Shown: positions 42,710 to 51,135 of the stretch, in pieces
Layout of the letters: every line of letters starts with the position of its first letter
Position numbering within the stretch: position 1 is the first letter of the stretch
NCBI GenBank assembly: GCA_041483135.1
Contig: JBGPFE010000019.1
Location: 1-64,000 of the forward strand
Length of the DNA stretch: 64,000 bases
From: PALSA-1004 sp041483135
GTDB lineage: Bacteria > Pseudomonadota > Gammaproteobacteria > Burkholderiales > SG8-41
Direction: 5' to 3'
The notes under the pieces: model-generated
The model's database searches: none
What the model saw: only the letters and a program-made list of their open reading frames with translations
What the model was told of the DNA's origin: nothing
Translations under genes and position numbers: made by a program

Positions 42710-43819
42710 TCAGAATACCACGACTGACCGGATCGATTTGCCCGCGTGCATCAGATCGAACCCCTGGTTGATGCCGGCGAGCGCGAGCTTGTGCGTGATC
42801 AGATCGTCGATGTTGATCTTGCCGTCCATGTACCAGTCGACGATTTTCGGCACGTCGCGCCGGCCCTTGGCGCCACCGAACGCGGTGCCTTTCCATACGC
42901 GTCCCGTCACCAGCTGGAACGGGCGCGTTTTGATCTCCTGGCCGGCACCCGCGACGCCGATGATCACCGACACGCCCCAGCCCTTGTGGCAGCATTCGAG
43001 CGCCTGGCGCATGACATCCACGTTGCCGATGCATTCGAAGCTGTAATCGGCGCCGCCTTTGGTGAGGTTCACCAGGTACGGCACGAGATCGCCGCCAACT
43101 TCCTTGGGATTGACGAAATGCGTCATGCCGAACTTTTCGGCCAGCGTGCGTCTTCCCGGATTGATGTCGACGCCGATTATCATAGACGCGCCGGCAAGCC
43201 GCGCGCCCTGGATCACGTTCAACCCGATGCCGCCGAGACCGAACACGACCACGTTGGCGCCCGGCTCGACTTTCGCGGTGTTGATGACCGCGCCGATGCC
43301 GGTCGTGACCCCGCAGCCGATGTAGCACACCTTGTCAAACGGCGCGTCCTCGCGGATTTTTGCGAGTGAAATTTCGGGCACCACGGTATAGTTGGCGAAC
43401 GTCGACGTGCCCATGTAGTGGAATAACTTTTTGCCGCCGAGCGAGAAGCGGCTCGTGCCGTCCGGCATCACGCCCTGCCCTTGCGTCACGCGGATCGCCT
43501 GGCACAGATTGGTCTTGTCGGACACGCAGTATTCGCACTCGCGGCATTCGGGCACGTAGAGCGGAATCACGTGGTCTCCCTTCCTGAGGCTCTTCACGCC
43601 GGGCCCGACCTCGACCACCACGCCCGCGCCCTCGTGGCCGAGGATCGCCGGAAACAGGCCTTCCGGGTCGGCGCCCGACAGCGTGAACTCGTCGGTGTGG
43701 CAGATGCCGGTCGCCTTGATCTCGATGAGCGCCTCACCCGCTTTCGGCCCTTCGAGTTGCACGGACTCGATTGTCAACGGCGCGCCGGCCTTGTGCGCGA
43801 CTGCTGCGCGAACATCCAT
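42710..43819 (-). CDS. adhC: S-(hydroxymethyl)glutathione dehydrogenase (class III alcohol dehydrogenase)
   Basis: AdhC oxidises hydroxymethylglutathione to S-formylglutathione with NAD. The 369-residue protein has the catalytic zinc ligands in ATGICHTDEFTLSG and ILGHEGAGVVVEVGPG, the structural zinc cysteines CRECEYCVSDKTNLC, the catalytic Cys in YIGCGVTTGIGAV, and the NAD motif VFGLGGIGLNVIQG. GGAGGGA before the ATG lies in a permease-gene remnant. It heads the formaldehyde-oxidation group. Confidence 0.97.
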   Translation of the reverse strand: MDVRAAVAHKAGAPLTIESVQLEGPKAGEALIEIKATGICHTDEFTLSGADPEGLFPAILGHEGAGVVVEVGPGVKSLRKGDHVIPLYVPECRECEYCVSDKTNLCQAIRVTQGQGVMPDGTSRFSLGGKKLFHYMGTSTFANYTVVPEISLAKIREDAPFDKVCYIGCGVTTGIGAVINTAKVEPGANVVVFGLGGIGLNVIQGARLAGASMIIGVDINPGRRTLAEKFGMTHFVNPKEVGGDLVPYLVNLTKGGADYSFECIGNVDVMRQALECCHKGWGVSVIIGVAGAGQEIKTRPFQLVTGRVWKGTAFGGAKGRRDVPKIVDWYMDGKINIDDLITHKLALAGINQGFDLMHAGKSIRSVVVF

Positions 43820-43821
43820 TT

Positions 43822-43890
43822 TTATCCCTCCATCAGTGACATGATGTCGAACGCGCCTTCAACCTGCGGAATCAAATAACCGGCTCGGCG
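43822..43890 (-). pseudogene. Remnant of a NitT/TauT ABC permease gene
   Basis: The minus strand reads RAGYLIPQVEGAFDIMSLMEG and a stop, matching the C-terminal region (RGVGYLILQAEGAFDINTVFAG) of the ABC permease encoded near 26 kb. Only about 22 codons remain. Its last bases provide the adhC ribosome site. Confidence 0.75.
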
Positions 43891-43912
43891 TGCGGCGGCA
43901 GCGCCGCACGCC
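43887..43912 (-). terminator. Strong hairpin downstream of the liv-type receptor gene
   Basis: An 11-bp perfect stem (GGCGTGCGGCG / CGCCGCACGCC) with a 4-nt loop lies 22 nt past the receptor stop. It lacks a U tract, so it may end transcription weakly or protect the 3' end of the mRNA. Confidence 0.5.
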
Positions 43913-43933
43913 GGCGGTTGCATGCTCTCAAGC

Positions 43934-45163
43934 TTACGGCTTCGCGTACTCGACGAACACGCTCTTGCCGCCCTTGATGATCCATTGCCCCATGCCGCGG
44001 CCCAGCTGGTCGCCATTGGGAGTGAAGTCGCAGGTTGAGCCGGCGCCCGAGAAATTGATTGCTTTGCCGGCACGGATCAGCTTCAGGGCATCGACCACGT
44101 CGGTGACGTTTTCTCCCGGCCCGTTGCACACCGTGATGATCTGCTTCGACCAATCGGCAGCCACCGGGCTTTTCGCCTTCTCCATCGCCATCGCCACCAC
44201 CGCGATCTGGTCATGCGTGTTGGGCGGAAACAGGAAGACCCGGTCATCGGGCGCGCCCATCAGTTTCAGGAACCGCTTGTAGCCGGGAGCGCTGGTGTCG
44301 GGCATCGGCTGGAAATGGCGGATGCCTTCAGCGACTTCCGGGCCGACCGCCTGCACGAACTTGCCTTCGGCGTCGGCCATGATCGACAACGCGATCACCT
44401 TGCTGTTAAAACCTCCGCGATAGACTTCTTTCATGATCGACACGAAGTCCGGCAGCAGGCCGAAGCAGCACACCGCTTCCGGCTTCTTGCCGAAAATGCG
44501 CTCGACCTCCGCCCGGTACGACGGCTGCTCGGGGTTGTAGATCAGCGAATCGACCACGTTGCGGCCGGCCGCCTTCATCTGTTCTTCGACGCCTTTCATG
44601 ATCGGCAGCACGAACGCGTTCTGCAGTCCCATGAGACCGATGGTCTTGTAGTTGAGTCGTTGCACCGCGCGGCCGATCACGATGCCCCAGTCGGTCGCCT
44701 TCATCTGGAAGCGCCACACGTAACCCTGGGTGTCGCCCTCGGTGATCGCGTTGGCCGCGCTCGACACCATCAGCACAGTCTTGTTCTGGATCGCGATCGG
44801 CCGCGACGACATGCCTTCCGGCGTGCCCCAATAACCGACCAGCGCCTGGGCTTTGTGCACGTTGATGAATTTCTGCGACAGGTTCGCCGCCACCGCGGCG
44901 CTCGACTCCGAGTCCTCGATGAAGAGCTCGAGCTTGCGGCCGCCGAGGATACCGCCGGCGTCATTGATCACCTTGACGGTACGCTTGGCGGCTTCGCCCA
45001 TGTCGGGTCCATAGGCGCCGGCGTTGCCGGTCAGCGGCAGCGCGACGCCGATCGGAATCGTTGCGCCTTGCGCGTGAGCCAGATTGAGATAAGGGGCAGC
45101 GAGCGGCAACGCGGCCGCTGCGCCCAGCGTTTTGAGAACCTTGCGACGGGTGAACTTCTTCAT
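43934..45163 (-). CDS. ABC transporter substrate-binding protein (branched-chain amino acid / amide type)
   Basis: This is the periplasmic receptor of the adjacent liv-type importer. The signal resembles a twin-arginine peptide (FTRRKVLKTLGAAAALPLAAPYL, cleavage near AHAQG). The mature fold starts TIPIGVALPLTGNAGAYGPDMG, with VINDAGGILGGRKLELFIEDSESSAAVAAN, as in LivK, UrtA and aromatic-acid receptors. It is the last gene of the group in transcription order G-F-H-M-receptor. Confidence 0.92.
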   Translation of the reverse strand: MKKFTRRKVLKTLGAAAALPLAAPYLNLAHAQGATIPIGVALPLTGNAGAYGPDMGEAAKRTVKVINDAGGILGGRKLELFIEDSESSAAVAANLSQKFINVHKAQALVGYWGTPEGMSSRPIAIQNKTVLMVSSAANAITEGDTQGYVWRFQMKATDWGIVIGRAVQRLNYKTIGLMGLQNAFVLPIMKGVEEQMKAAGRNVVDSLIYNPEQPSYRAEVERIFGKKPEAVCCFGLLPDFVSIMKEVYRGGFNSKVIALSIMADAEGKFVQAVGPEVAEGIRHFQPMPDTSAPGYKRFLKLMGAPDDRVFLFPPNTHDQIAVVAMAMEKAKSPVAADWSKQIITVCNGPGENVTDVVDALKLIRAGKAINFSGAGSTCDFTPNGDQLGRGMGQWIIKGGKSVFVEYAKP

Positions 45164-45223
45164 TTGACACCTCCTGATGATGAGTCCAACTTCGGGTACC
45201 TGCCTGTCAACCCATACCTTGCA

Positions 45224-46129
45224 TTACCTGATTTCCACCTGCAAGCGATATTCGCGCGCGAACCCCTGCGGCCGGAAGATCAGCAGCAGGATCAAGCCGA
45301 CGCCGATGAGGATGATGCGGATCGCGGCAAGCTGGTCGGAATCCAGCACCGGGATCAGGTCCTTGATGAAACGCGAGCCCTCGAGCAGCACCATCACGAT
45401 TGCAGCCCCCCAGATTGCGCCGTAGTGGGCGCCGCGCCCGCCCGCGATCACCGCCATGAACGCATAGGCGATCACGATATTGGAAAACTGCGTCGGGTCT
45501 ATGTACTGGTAATAAAAACCGTGAAACGAGCCGGCGAGGCCGATGATGGCGCCGCCGATGGCGAAAATGCGCACCCGCGCCCACAGCACGTGCTTGCCGA
45601 GCGTCGCCGCAACCACGTCGTCTTCGCGCAACGCGCGCACGATGCGGCCGAATGGCGAGCGCGCGATCACGTTGAGAAACCATACCGTGCCGAGCAGCAG
45701 CACGACCGCCAATCCAAGCTGGAAATACTGGTAATACTCGGGGGCGATCACGTCGCCCAGCGGCCGCGGCACGCCGGTAAGCCCCAGCGCGCCCTTGGTC
45801 AGCCAGTCTTCGTTGAGCACCACCAGCCGCAGCATCTCGCCGGCGCCGAGCGTCACGATCGCGAAATAGTCTTCCTCGGTCACGCGCAGAGTGACGAGCG
45901 CGATTATGCCGCACGCCGCGGCGACGATCGCCATCGCCCCCAGCGTCGCGAAGAACGTATTGGCGCCGCCTTTCAACATGAGCAGCGCGCAGCTGTAGGC
46001 GCCGAGCGCGTACAGCCCCGCCAGGCCGAAGTTCACCATTCCCCCGAGACCCCACTGGAAATTGAGCGCGAGCGCAAGGATGGCCGAAAAGCAGACCACG
46101 GTGGCCATCAGGATCAGGAAAGAAATCAT
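45224..46129 (-). CDS. Branched-chain amino acid-type ABC permease (LivM family)
   Basis: The 301-residue membrane protein has ALALNFQWGLGGMVNFGLAGLYALGAY, TEEDYFAIVTLGAGEMLRLVVLNEDWLTKGALGLTGVPRP and GRIVRALREDDVVAATLGKHVLWARVRIFAIGGAIIGLAGSFHGFY, the LivM signature. It pairs with LivH to form the channel. It lies 60 nt before the receptor gene and 18 nt after livH. Confidence 0.92.
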   Translation of the reverse strand: MISFLILMATVVCFSAILALALNFQWGLGGMVNFGLAGLYALGAYSCALLMLKGGANTFFATLGAMAIVAAACGIIALVTLRVTEEDYFAIVTLGAGEMLRLVVLNEDWLTKGALGLTGVPRPLGDVIAPEYYQYFQLGLAVVLLLGTVWFLNVIARSPFGRIVRALREDDVVAATLGKHVLWARVRIFAIGGAIIGLAGSFHGFYYQYIDPTQFSNIVIAYAFMAVIAGGRGAHYGAIWGAAIVMVLLEGSRFIKDLIPVLDSDQLAAIRIILIGVGLILLLIFRPQGFAREYRLQVEIR

Positions 46130-46147
46130 CTGCGGCTCATTTGCGTC

Positions 46148-47008
46148 TTATTTGCGTATATACGGTTGGCCAAACAATCCTTGCGGACGGAATATGAGTA
46201 TCAGCGCGATCACGCAGAGCGGAATGCCGATCCGGTAGTTGGGCGGGATGACCAGCGTCGCGAGCTCGCTCACGATGCCGATGATCAGCGCGCCGACAAA
46301 AGCGCCGAGCGGGCTGCCGAGCCCGCCAAGGATCGCTGCGGCGAACACCGTCACCACATAGCTCGACCCCATCGGCGGCTCCAGCGCGCGGTCCATGCCG
46401 ATCAACACGCCGCCCACCGCGAGCAGCATGCCGGCGATGAACCACGTCCAGCGGATGATGCGCGGACTCTCGATGCCGCGCACCAGCGCGAGCGCCGGGT
46501 TGTCGGAAACCGCGCGCATCGCGCGCCCGATCGGCATGCGCGTCAGCAGAAAATACATCGCGAGCATTGCGAACGTTGAAACAACGATGGTAATCATCTG
46601 CTCGCGATTCATGCGGATGTCGAAGAAGCGGAATGGGCGCGCCAGCTCGATCGCGAAACTGCGCGCGGTATTGCCATACGCGAGGCGCGCGACATTTTCC
46701 AGAACGAAGCCCAGCCCGAGCGAGGCCACCATCAACGTGATCGAGCCGCGTTCCCTCAGCGGCTTGAACGTCAGGTAATCGATCAAGATCAGCAAGCCGC
46801 CGTAAGCAACGGCGACGACCGCCGTCGCTATCGTCAGCGGCCAGCCGAGCTGGACGTTCAACGCAAACACCATGTAGGCGGCGAGCGTCATCATCGCGCC
46901 GACCGCGAAGTTCGGAAACTTCAGCACCCCGAACAGCAGCGTCACCGACAGCGCGGGCAGCGTGACGATGATGCCCGTGATCAAACCGTTGAAAGCGGTC
47001 TGCAGCAT
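46148..47008 (-). CDS. Branched-chain amino acid-type ABC permease (LivH family)
   Basis: The 286-residue membrane protein has FNGLITGIIVTLPALSVTLLFGVLKFPNFAVGAMMTLAAYMVF, GSITLMVASLGLGFVLENVARLAYG and RAMRAVSDNPALALVRGIESPRIIRWTWFIAGMLLAVGGVLIGMD with AAAILGGLGSPLGAFVGALIIGIVSEL, as in LivH. Its ATG overlaps the livF stop by one base (TGATG). Confidence 0.93.
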   Translation of the reverse strand: MLQTAFNGLITGIIVTLPALSVTLLFGVLKFPNFAVGAMMTLAAYMVFALNVQLGWPLTIATAVVAVAYGGLLILIDYLTFKPLRERGSITLMVASLGLGFVLENVARLAYGNTARSFAIELARPFRFFDIRMNREQMITIVVSTFAMLAMYFLLTRMPIGRAMRAVSDNPALALVRGIESPRIIRWTWFIAGMLLAVGGVLIGMDRALEPPMGSSYVVTVFAAAILGGLGSPLGAFVGALIIGIVSELATLVIPPNYRIGIPLCVIALILIFRPQGLFGQPYIRK

Positions 47009-47751
47009 CAGTGCGCCACCGCTTCTTCCCGTGCATCGCCCAGATACAAGCTGTGCAAATCCTGCATGCCGAGCACCTCGCCCGCGGGCGCGGTCATGCG
47101 CACGCGGCCGTTGGCCATCACCACGCAGGTGTCGGAAATGCGCAGCGCCTCGATCGCGTTTTGCTCGACCATCAATACCGATACGCCTTTGGCGTTGACC
47201 TTGCGCACCGTCTCGAAAATATCCTTCATGTATTTGGGCGACAACCCGGTCGACGGCTCATCGAGCATCAGCACCTCGGGGCGAACGGTAAGCGCGCACG
47301 CCAGCGCCAGCATCTGGCGCTGGCCACCGCTCAAGTTGCCGGCGCGCGCCTTGAATTTCCCCGGCAACTCGGGAAACAGCTCCAGCAATTCATCGGAAAT
47401 CACCGCGTCGCCGCGCGCATTCGTGTCGGCCATGAATTCGCGCGCGATCTTCAGATTTTCGAGCACCGTCAGGTTGCGGAACACGTTGTACTCCTGCGGC
47501 ACATACGACACCCCTGCCCTGACACGCTTGGGCGGACTCAAGTCCTTCAGGCTCCGTCCCTTGAGCACGATGTCGCCCTGCCGCACCGTCAGCAGGCCCG
47601 CCAGCGTTTTGAGCAAAGTCGATTTGCCCGAGCCATTCGGCCCGATGATCGTCACCACCTTGCCGGCCGGCAACGTGACGTCGATGCCTTTCAGGATGTC
47701 GCCCTCGCCGTAGCCGGCGTGCAATTGCCTGATCGAGAGCAAGTCGCTCAT
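47008..47751 (-). CDS. ABC ATP-binding protein (LivF family)
   Basis: From MSDLLSIRQLHAGYGEGDIL the ATPase is 247 residues, with Walker A IGPNGSGKSTLLKTL, YVPQEYNVFRNLTVLENLKIA, signature AGNLSGGQRQMLALA and Walker B EVLMLDEPSTGLSPK. It overlaps livG by 4 nt. Upstream in-frame sequence lies inside livG and was excluded. Confidence 0.95.
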   Translation of the reverse strand: MSDLLSIRQLHAGYGEGDILKGIDVTLPAGKVVTIIGPNGSGKSTLLKTLAGLLTVRQGDIVLKGRSLKDLSPPKRVRAGVSYVPQEYNVFRNLTVLENLKIAREFMADTNARGDAVISDELLELFPELPGKFKARAGNLSGGQRQMLALACALTVRPEVLMLDEPSTGLSPKYMKDIFETVRKVNAKGVSVLMVEQNAIEALRISDTCVVMANGRVRMTAPAGEVLGMQDLHSLYLGDAREEAVAH

Positions 47752-48503
47752 GCGACTTTTCCAAGATAAGCATGCATTACGTCGCGATTGGTAGCGACTT
47801 CCTTGAACGTGCCCGAGGTCAGCGTGCGCCCCTCCGCCAGCACGTAGATCGGATTGCACAGCTCGGCGATCACGTCCATGTCGTGCTCGATGATGGCGAA
47901 CGTAAGTCCCTGCCCGCGCAGCTTGGTAATGGTTTCGCCCAACACCTTGGTCATCAGCGGGCTGACGCCGGCGGTCGGCTCGTCCAGCAGTATGATCTTC
48001 GGATCGAGCATCAACGCGCGCGAGATTTCAAGCAGCTTTTTCTGGCCGCCGGAAAGATTTTTCGCCGGTTCATTGGCCAGTTGCCACAGATTGACCTGCT
48101 CGAGCAGCGCGCGCGCCTTGGCAATCGCATGCTGCTGCTCGGCGCGCACGCGCGACGGCGAATAGAAATTTCGCCACACGCTGTCTCCGCTCATGCCGGA
48201 GCTCGCCAGCAGCATGTTCTCGAGCACCGTCAGCTGCCCGAGCTCGCGCGAGATCTGAAAAGTGCGGACCAGTCCGGCTTGCGCCATCTCGTCGGGACGC
48301 AAGTCCACGATGTTCCTGCCCTCCAGCGTGATGGCGCCGGCATCGGGAGAAATAAGGCCGCCGACGATATTGAACAGGGTCGATTTGCCGGCGCCATTGG
48401 GGCCGATGATGCCGGTGATGCTTTGCGCGCCGATCTCGATGCTGCAGCCGCTCAAGGCCTGAAAACCGCCGAAGGACTTGGAAATGTTTTGCGCGCTCAG
48501 CAT
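47748..48503 (-). CDS. ABC ATP-binding protein (LivG family)
   Basis: The 251-residue ATPase has Walker A GIIGPNGAGKSTLFNIVGG, the LivG-type signature KNLSGGQKKLLEISRALM, Walker B KIILLDEPTAGVSPLMT and FAIIEHDMDVIAELCNPIYVLAEG. It is the first gene of the importer operon, with a 214-bp AT-richer upstream region. Confidence 0.95.
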   Translation of the reverse strand: MLSAQNISKSFGGFQALSGCSIEIGAQSITGIIGPNGAGKSTLFNIVGGLISPDAGAITLEGRNIVDLRPDEMAQAGLVRTFQISRELGQLTVLENMLLASSGMSGDSVWRNFYSPSRVRAEQQHAIAKARALLEQVNLWQLANEPAKNLSGGQKKLLEISRALMLDPKIILLDEPTAGVSPLMTKVLGETITKLRGQGLTFAIIEHDMDVIAELCNPIYVLAEGRTLTSGTFKEVATNRDVMHAYLGKVA

Positions 48504-48588
48504 GAGTGATATCAGGTCGTATGCGACACGAGGAGATTTGCAGGGTTGCCGATTCGCCGCCAGTTAATGCCTGGCTTGATTGTTCGAA

Positions 48589-48600
48589 TTATTCTGATAA
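48589..48600. promoter_or_regulatory. TTAT-N4-ATAA dyad upstream of livG-type operon
   Basis: TTATTCTGATAA lies about 90 nt before the livG start and within the gap downstream of a LysR gene. T-N10-A dyads of this size fit LysR-type operators, but the evidence is slight. Confidence 0.25.
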
Positions 48601-48717
48601 CGACTGCTTTTCAGCTTAACCGCAATCGGTGCGGCGCTGGGAAAAACTTTTTGTGATGCCAGCCATAATCGTTTTTTATGGGGTGCGCAGCCGCGCCATT
48701 CCGGCAGGCGCCACGCA

Positions 48718-49626
48718 TTACGCGCTTTCCGCGCGCGATTGAGCGCTGCCCTCGAGCCAGATCTTGCGCACCACATTTTCCATCGCGGCAATCACGGGAT
48801 CGCTATCGCGCTCGCGCAGGTAAATGAACGACAAGGAGGTGGTCGGCCGCGCCTTGCGCCACACGCACACCTCGCCCGCGCTTTGCGCGACAAACGCCAG
48901 GTCTTCGCGCATCAGGCCAAGCCCGACGCCGGCTGTAATCAGGCTTTTGATGGTCTGCTCCTCGGCGGCCTCGACCACCTTGAACGGCTCGAGCTTGTGA
49001 CGCGCGAACATCTCGTTCACCATCTGCAGATGCGGCGACATCTTCGGCGCGCGGATCCACGGCAGCGCCGCGATGTCGGCCCAGTCGGCATGCTCGATCC
49101 TGTCTTTCCATGCCGGCGGCGCCACCACGCGGTATGCCATTTCAGTCAGGTTGACCGCTTGCACGTGCGGAATGTTCACGTGTCCCATGCAGTACGCGGC
49201 GTCGAGACTGCCGTCGCTCACGTGCTCGATCGCCCACGTCGAGATGCCGTGCTGCAGCTCGATTTCGAGCCACGGGTAAAGGTCGAGCACCGAACTCATG
49301 AACTGGCCAAGCCGGATGAACGACGGATCGAGGATGGTGCCGACGCGCGCCTTGCCGGTGAGCTGGCCCTGCAGGTCCTGCGCCAGATTGCGGAATTCGC
49401 CCGCCGCGGCGAGGATCGCCTGTGCTCTGGGCAACAGCGCCTGCCCGGCCCTGGTCAGCTTCACCCCGGTCGCGCCGCGCTCGAACAGTTTGAGATTAAG
49501 CGTTTCTTCGAGCGATTTCAGATGCCCGCTCACCGCCGGCTGCGTCACGTGCAGCAGCAGCGCGGCTTTGGTCAGGTTGCCGTGCTCGGCAACCGTGACG
49601 AAGGTGCGGATCTGGTAAATTTCCAT
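48718..49626 (-). CDS. LysR family transcriptional regulator
   Basis: The 302-residue protein has an N-terminal winged helix (MEIYQIRTFVTVAEHGNLTKAALLLHVTQPAVSGHLKSLEETLNLKLFERG) and a C-terminal effector domain (ARVGTILDPSFIRLGQFMSS onward). It probably controls the downstream liv-type importer and/or the upstream Rieske and CoA-transferase genes. The start two codons into the longest frame matches family alignments. Confidence 0.93.
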   Translation of the reverse strand: MEIYQIRTFVTVAEHGNLTKAALLLHVTQPAVSGHLKSLEETLNLKLFERGATGVKLTRAGQALLPRAQAILAAAGEFRNLAQDLQGQLTGKARVGTILDPSFIRLGQFMSSVLDLYPWLEIELQHGISTWAIEHVSDGSLDAAYCMGHVNIPHVQAVNLTEMAYRVVAPPAWKDRIEHADWADIAALPWIRAPKMSPHLQMVNEMFARHKLEPFKVVEAAEEQTIKSLITAGVGLGLMREDLAFVAQSAGEVCVWRKARPTTSLSFIYLRERDSDPVIAAMENVVRKIWLEGSAQSRAESA

Positions 49627-49864
49627 GGGCATATCAGCACGCGCGGATCAAGCCGTTGGTGATAACTGCGTCAAATCTAACACGCCTGCGCGTTCCGGCA
49701 AACCGGCGCCGCAATTCCACCCGCCGCAGAGCAAAAATCAGCCCCGGAATCGAAAATTTTGCGCAGGGATCAAAAAGCACTAGGACCGGCGTACTGATCC
49801 GCCACCGGCCCCTGAAGAACGATGCGCGCCGGGAGCGCGGCGCGCTAAAACGATGCTGCGCGCG

Positions 49865-50947
49865 TCAGGCGGCGAGCCAGGACTTGCCCGGGTCCTTGGT
49901 TTCGCCCTTCTCCAGCGCATCCAGAATCTTGCGCACGATCAGTATCGACTTGTCCGAGCGCAGGTGCACTTCCGAATAGCCGTCTTCCGCGTACGCAAAC
50001 ATCTTCTGCTGCCGCTCGAGCGCCCAGCGGTCCTGGTCGACCACCGCCGGGAACATTTCCTGCATGCGTTCCATCGTGGTCTTGCCCGGATCCAGGCTCT
50101 TCTGCCCTTTCGGCACCGTGATGGTCCAGCGCCAGATATGATTGGTTTCGTCGATCGGCGTGTGCGAGTGATGCAGGATATAGCCGCGCTCAGCCGCGGT
50201 ATCGAGCTGTCCCGGCGGCGCGCAGCGCAGCCGCACGCGCGTGAGTCCCGGATTCGACATCTGGTGCGTGTGTATGCGGTCCACGGTCTCGTAGCCGAAC
50301 CAGTCGACCAGGAACGGCGGATGCTTGTAGTTGTTCACCTTGCGTACGGTCTTGATCGACGGGTTGCCGTCCACCTCCTGCTCGATGAATTCGATCGGGA
50401 TCTTGCTGTTGGCGAGATCGCCGATGTTGCCGTCGTGCAGCGGGTAGAAGTGCGTGATATCGAGCAGGTTCTCGATCAACAGCAGGTAGTTGGCCGGCAC
50501 GTGGATCGGCGGGCAGGTGTAGTTGTCCCATTCGTCGCTTACGAACTCCGGCGTGCGAGGCGGCCGCGCTTTGCCCATTTTATCGGGGTCGCCCGCCCAG
50601 ACCCACACGACACCGTCCTGCTCGATCACCGGAAACGGCTTGAGCTTCGCGCGCGACGGAATCGGCACGTCCATTTGCGAGGGAATTGCCACGCACTTGC
50701 CGTTGCCGTCATAGGTAAAACCGTGATACGAACATTCGAGCGTGCCGTTGTCCAGGATCTTGCCGCACGAAAGCGGCATGCGCTTGTGGACGCAACGGTC
50801 ATCGAACGCGACGACCTTCCCTTCGCCCGTGCGCCAGATCACGATCGGCTTCTTGGCGATCACCACGCCCTGCAACTTGTTGGTTGCGAATTCCGCGGAC
50901 ATGCCGGCGACGTACCAGGCATTCTGCACGAAACTTTTGGCTATCAT
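49865..50947 (-). CDS. Rieske [2Fe-2S] aromatic oxygenase, vanillate demethylase oxygenase (VanA)-like
   Basis: The 360-residue protein has the Rieske ligands in CVHKRMPLSCGKILDNGTLECSYHGF (C-x-H, C-x2-H) and the mononuclear iron site in LLIENLLDITHFYPLHDGNIGD (D, H, H). It resembles VanA-type monooxygenases that demethylate or hydroxylate aromatic acids. No VanB-type reductase is adjacent, so electrons must come from elsewhere. It is divergent from a CoA-transferase gene across a region with a candidate operator. Confidence 0.9.
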   Translation of the reverse strand: MIAKSFVQNAWYVAGMSAEFATNKLQGVVIAKKPIVIWRTGEGKVVAFDDRCVHKRMPLSCGKILDNGTLECSYHGFTYDGNGKCVAIPSQMDVPIPSRAKLKPFPVIEQDGVVWVWAGDPDKMGKARPPRTPEFVSDEWDNYTCPPIHVPANYLLLIENLLDITHFYPLHDGNIGDLANSKIPIEFIEQEVDGNPSIKTVRKVNNYKHPPFLVDWFGYETVDRIHTHQMSNPGLTRVRLRCAPPGQLDTAAERGYILHHSHTPIDETNHIWRWTITVPKGQKSLDPGKTTMERMQEMFPAVVDQDRWALERQQKMFAYAEDGYSEVHLRSDKSILIVRKILDALEKGETKDPGKSWLAA

Positions 50948-51053
50948 CCCGACCTCCTTGTTGCGGTGCGGCCCCGCGTTACGCGCAGGCGCCGGTCAGC
51001 GCACAAACGATAACCGATAGCGGCGGCGGCCGCGAATGATTTTAGTTATAAAT

Positions 51054-51067
51054 CGTATAAGGATACG
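51054..51067. promoter_or_regulatory. CGTAT-N4-ATACG dyad in the Rieske / CoA-transferase divergent promoter
   Basis: A perfect 5-bp-arm dyad with 4-nt centre overlaps an AT-rich patch (TTATAAATCGTATAAGG) that also offers a -10-like TATAAG. It lies 69 nt before the CoA-transferase start and 107 nt before the Rieske start. A LysR or GntR regulator is possible. Confidence 0.35.
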
Positions 51068-51135
51068 TGATGGCCGCGGCCGGCGGCGCAGCTTAGAATA
51101 CGCATCTTTCCAACCCTTTCCCCCGGGGGTTACTG

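Noticed and set aside
44213..46579. 788-codon plus-strand open frame across the liv-type operon
   Set aside because: Antisense shadow with repetitive His/Arg/Asp composition typical of GC-rich frames.
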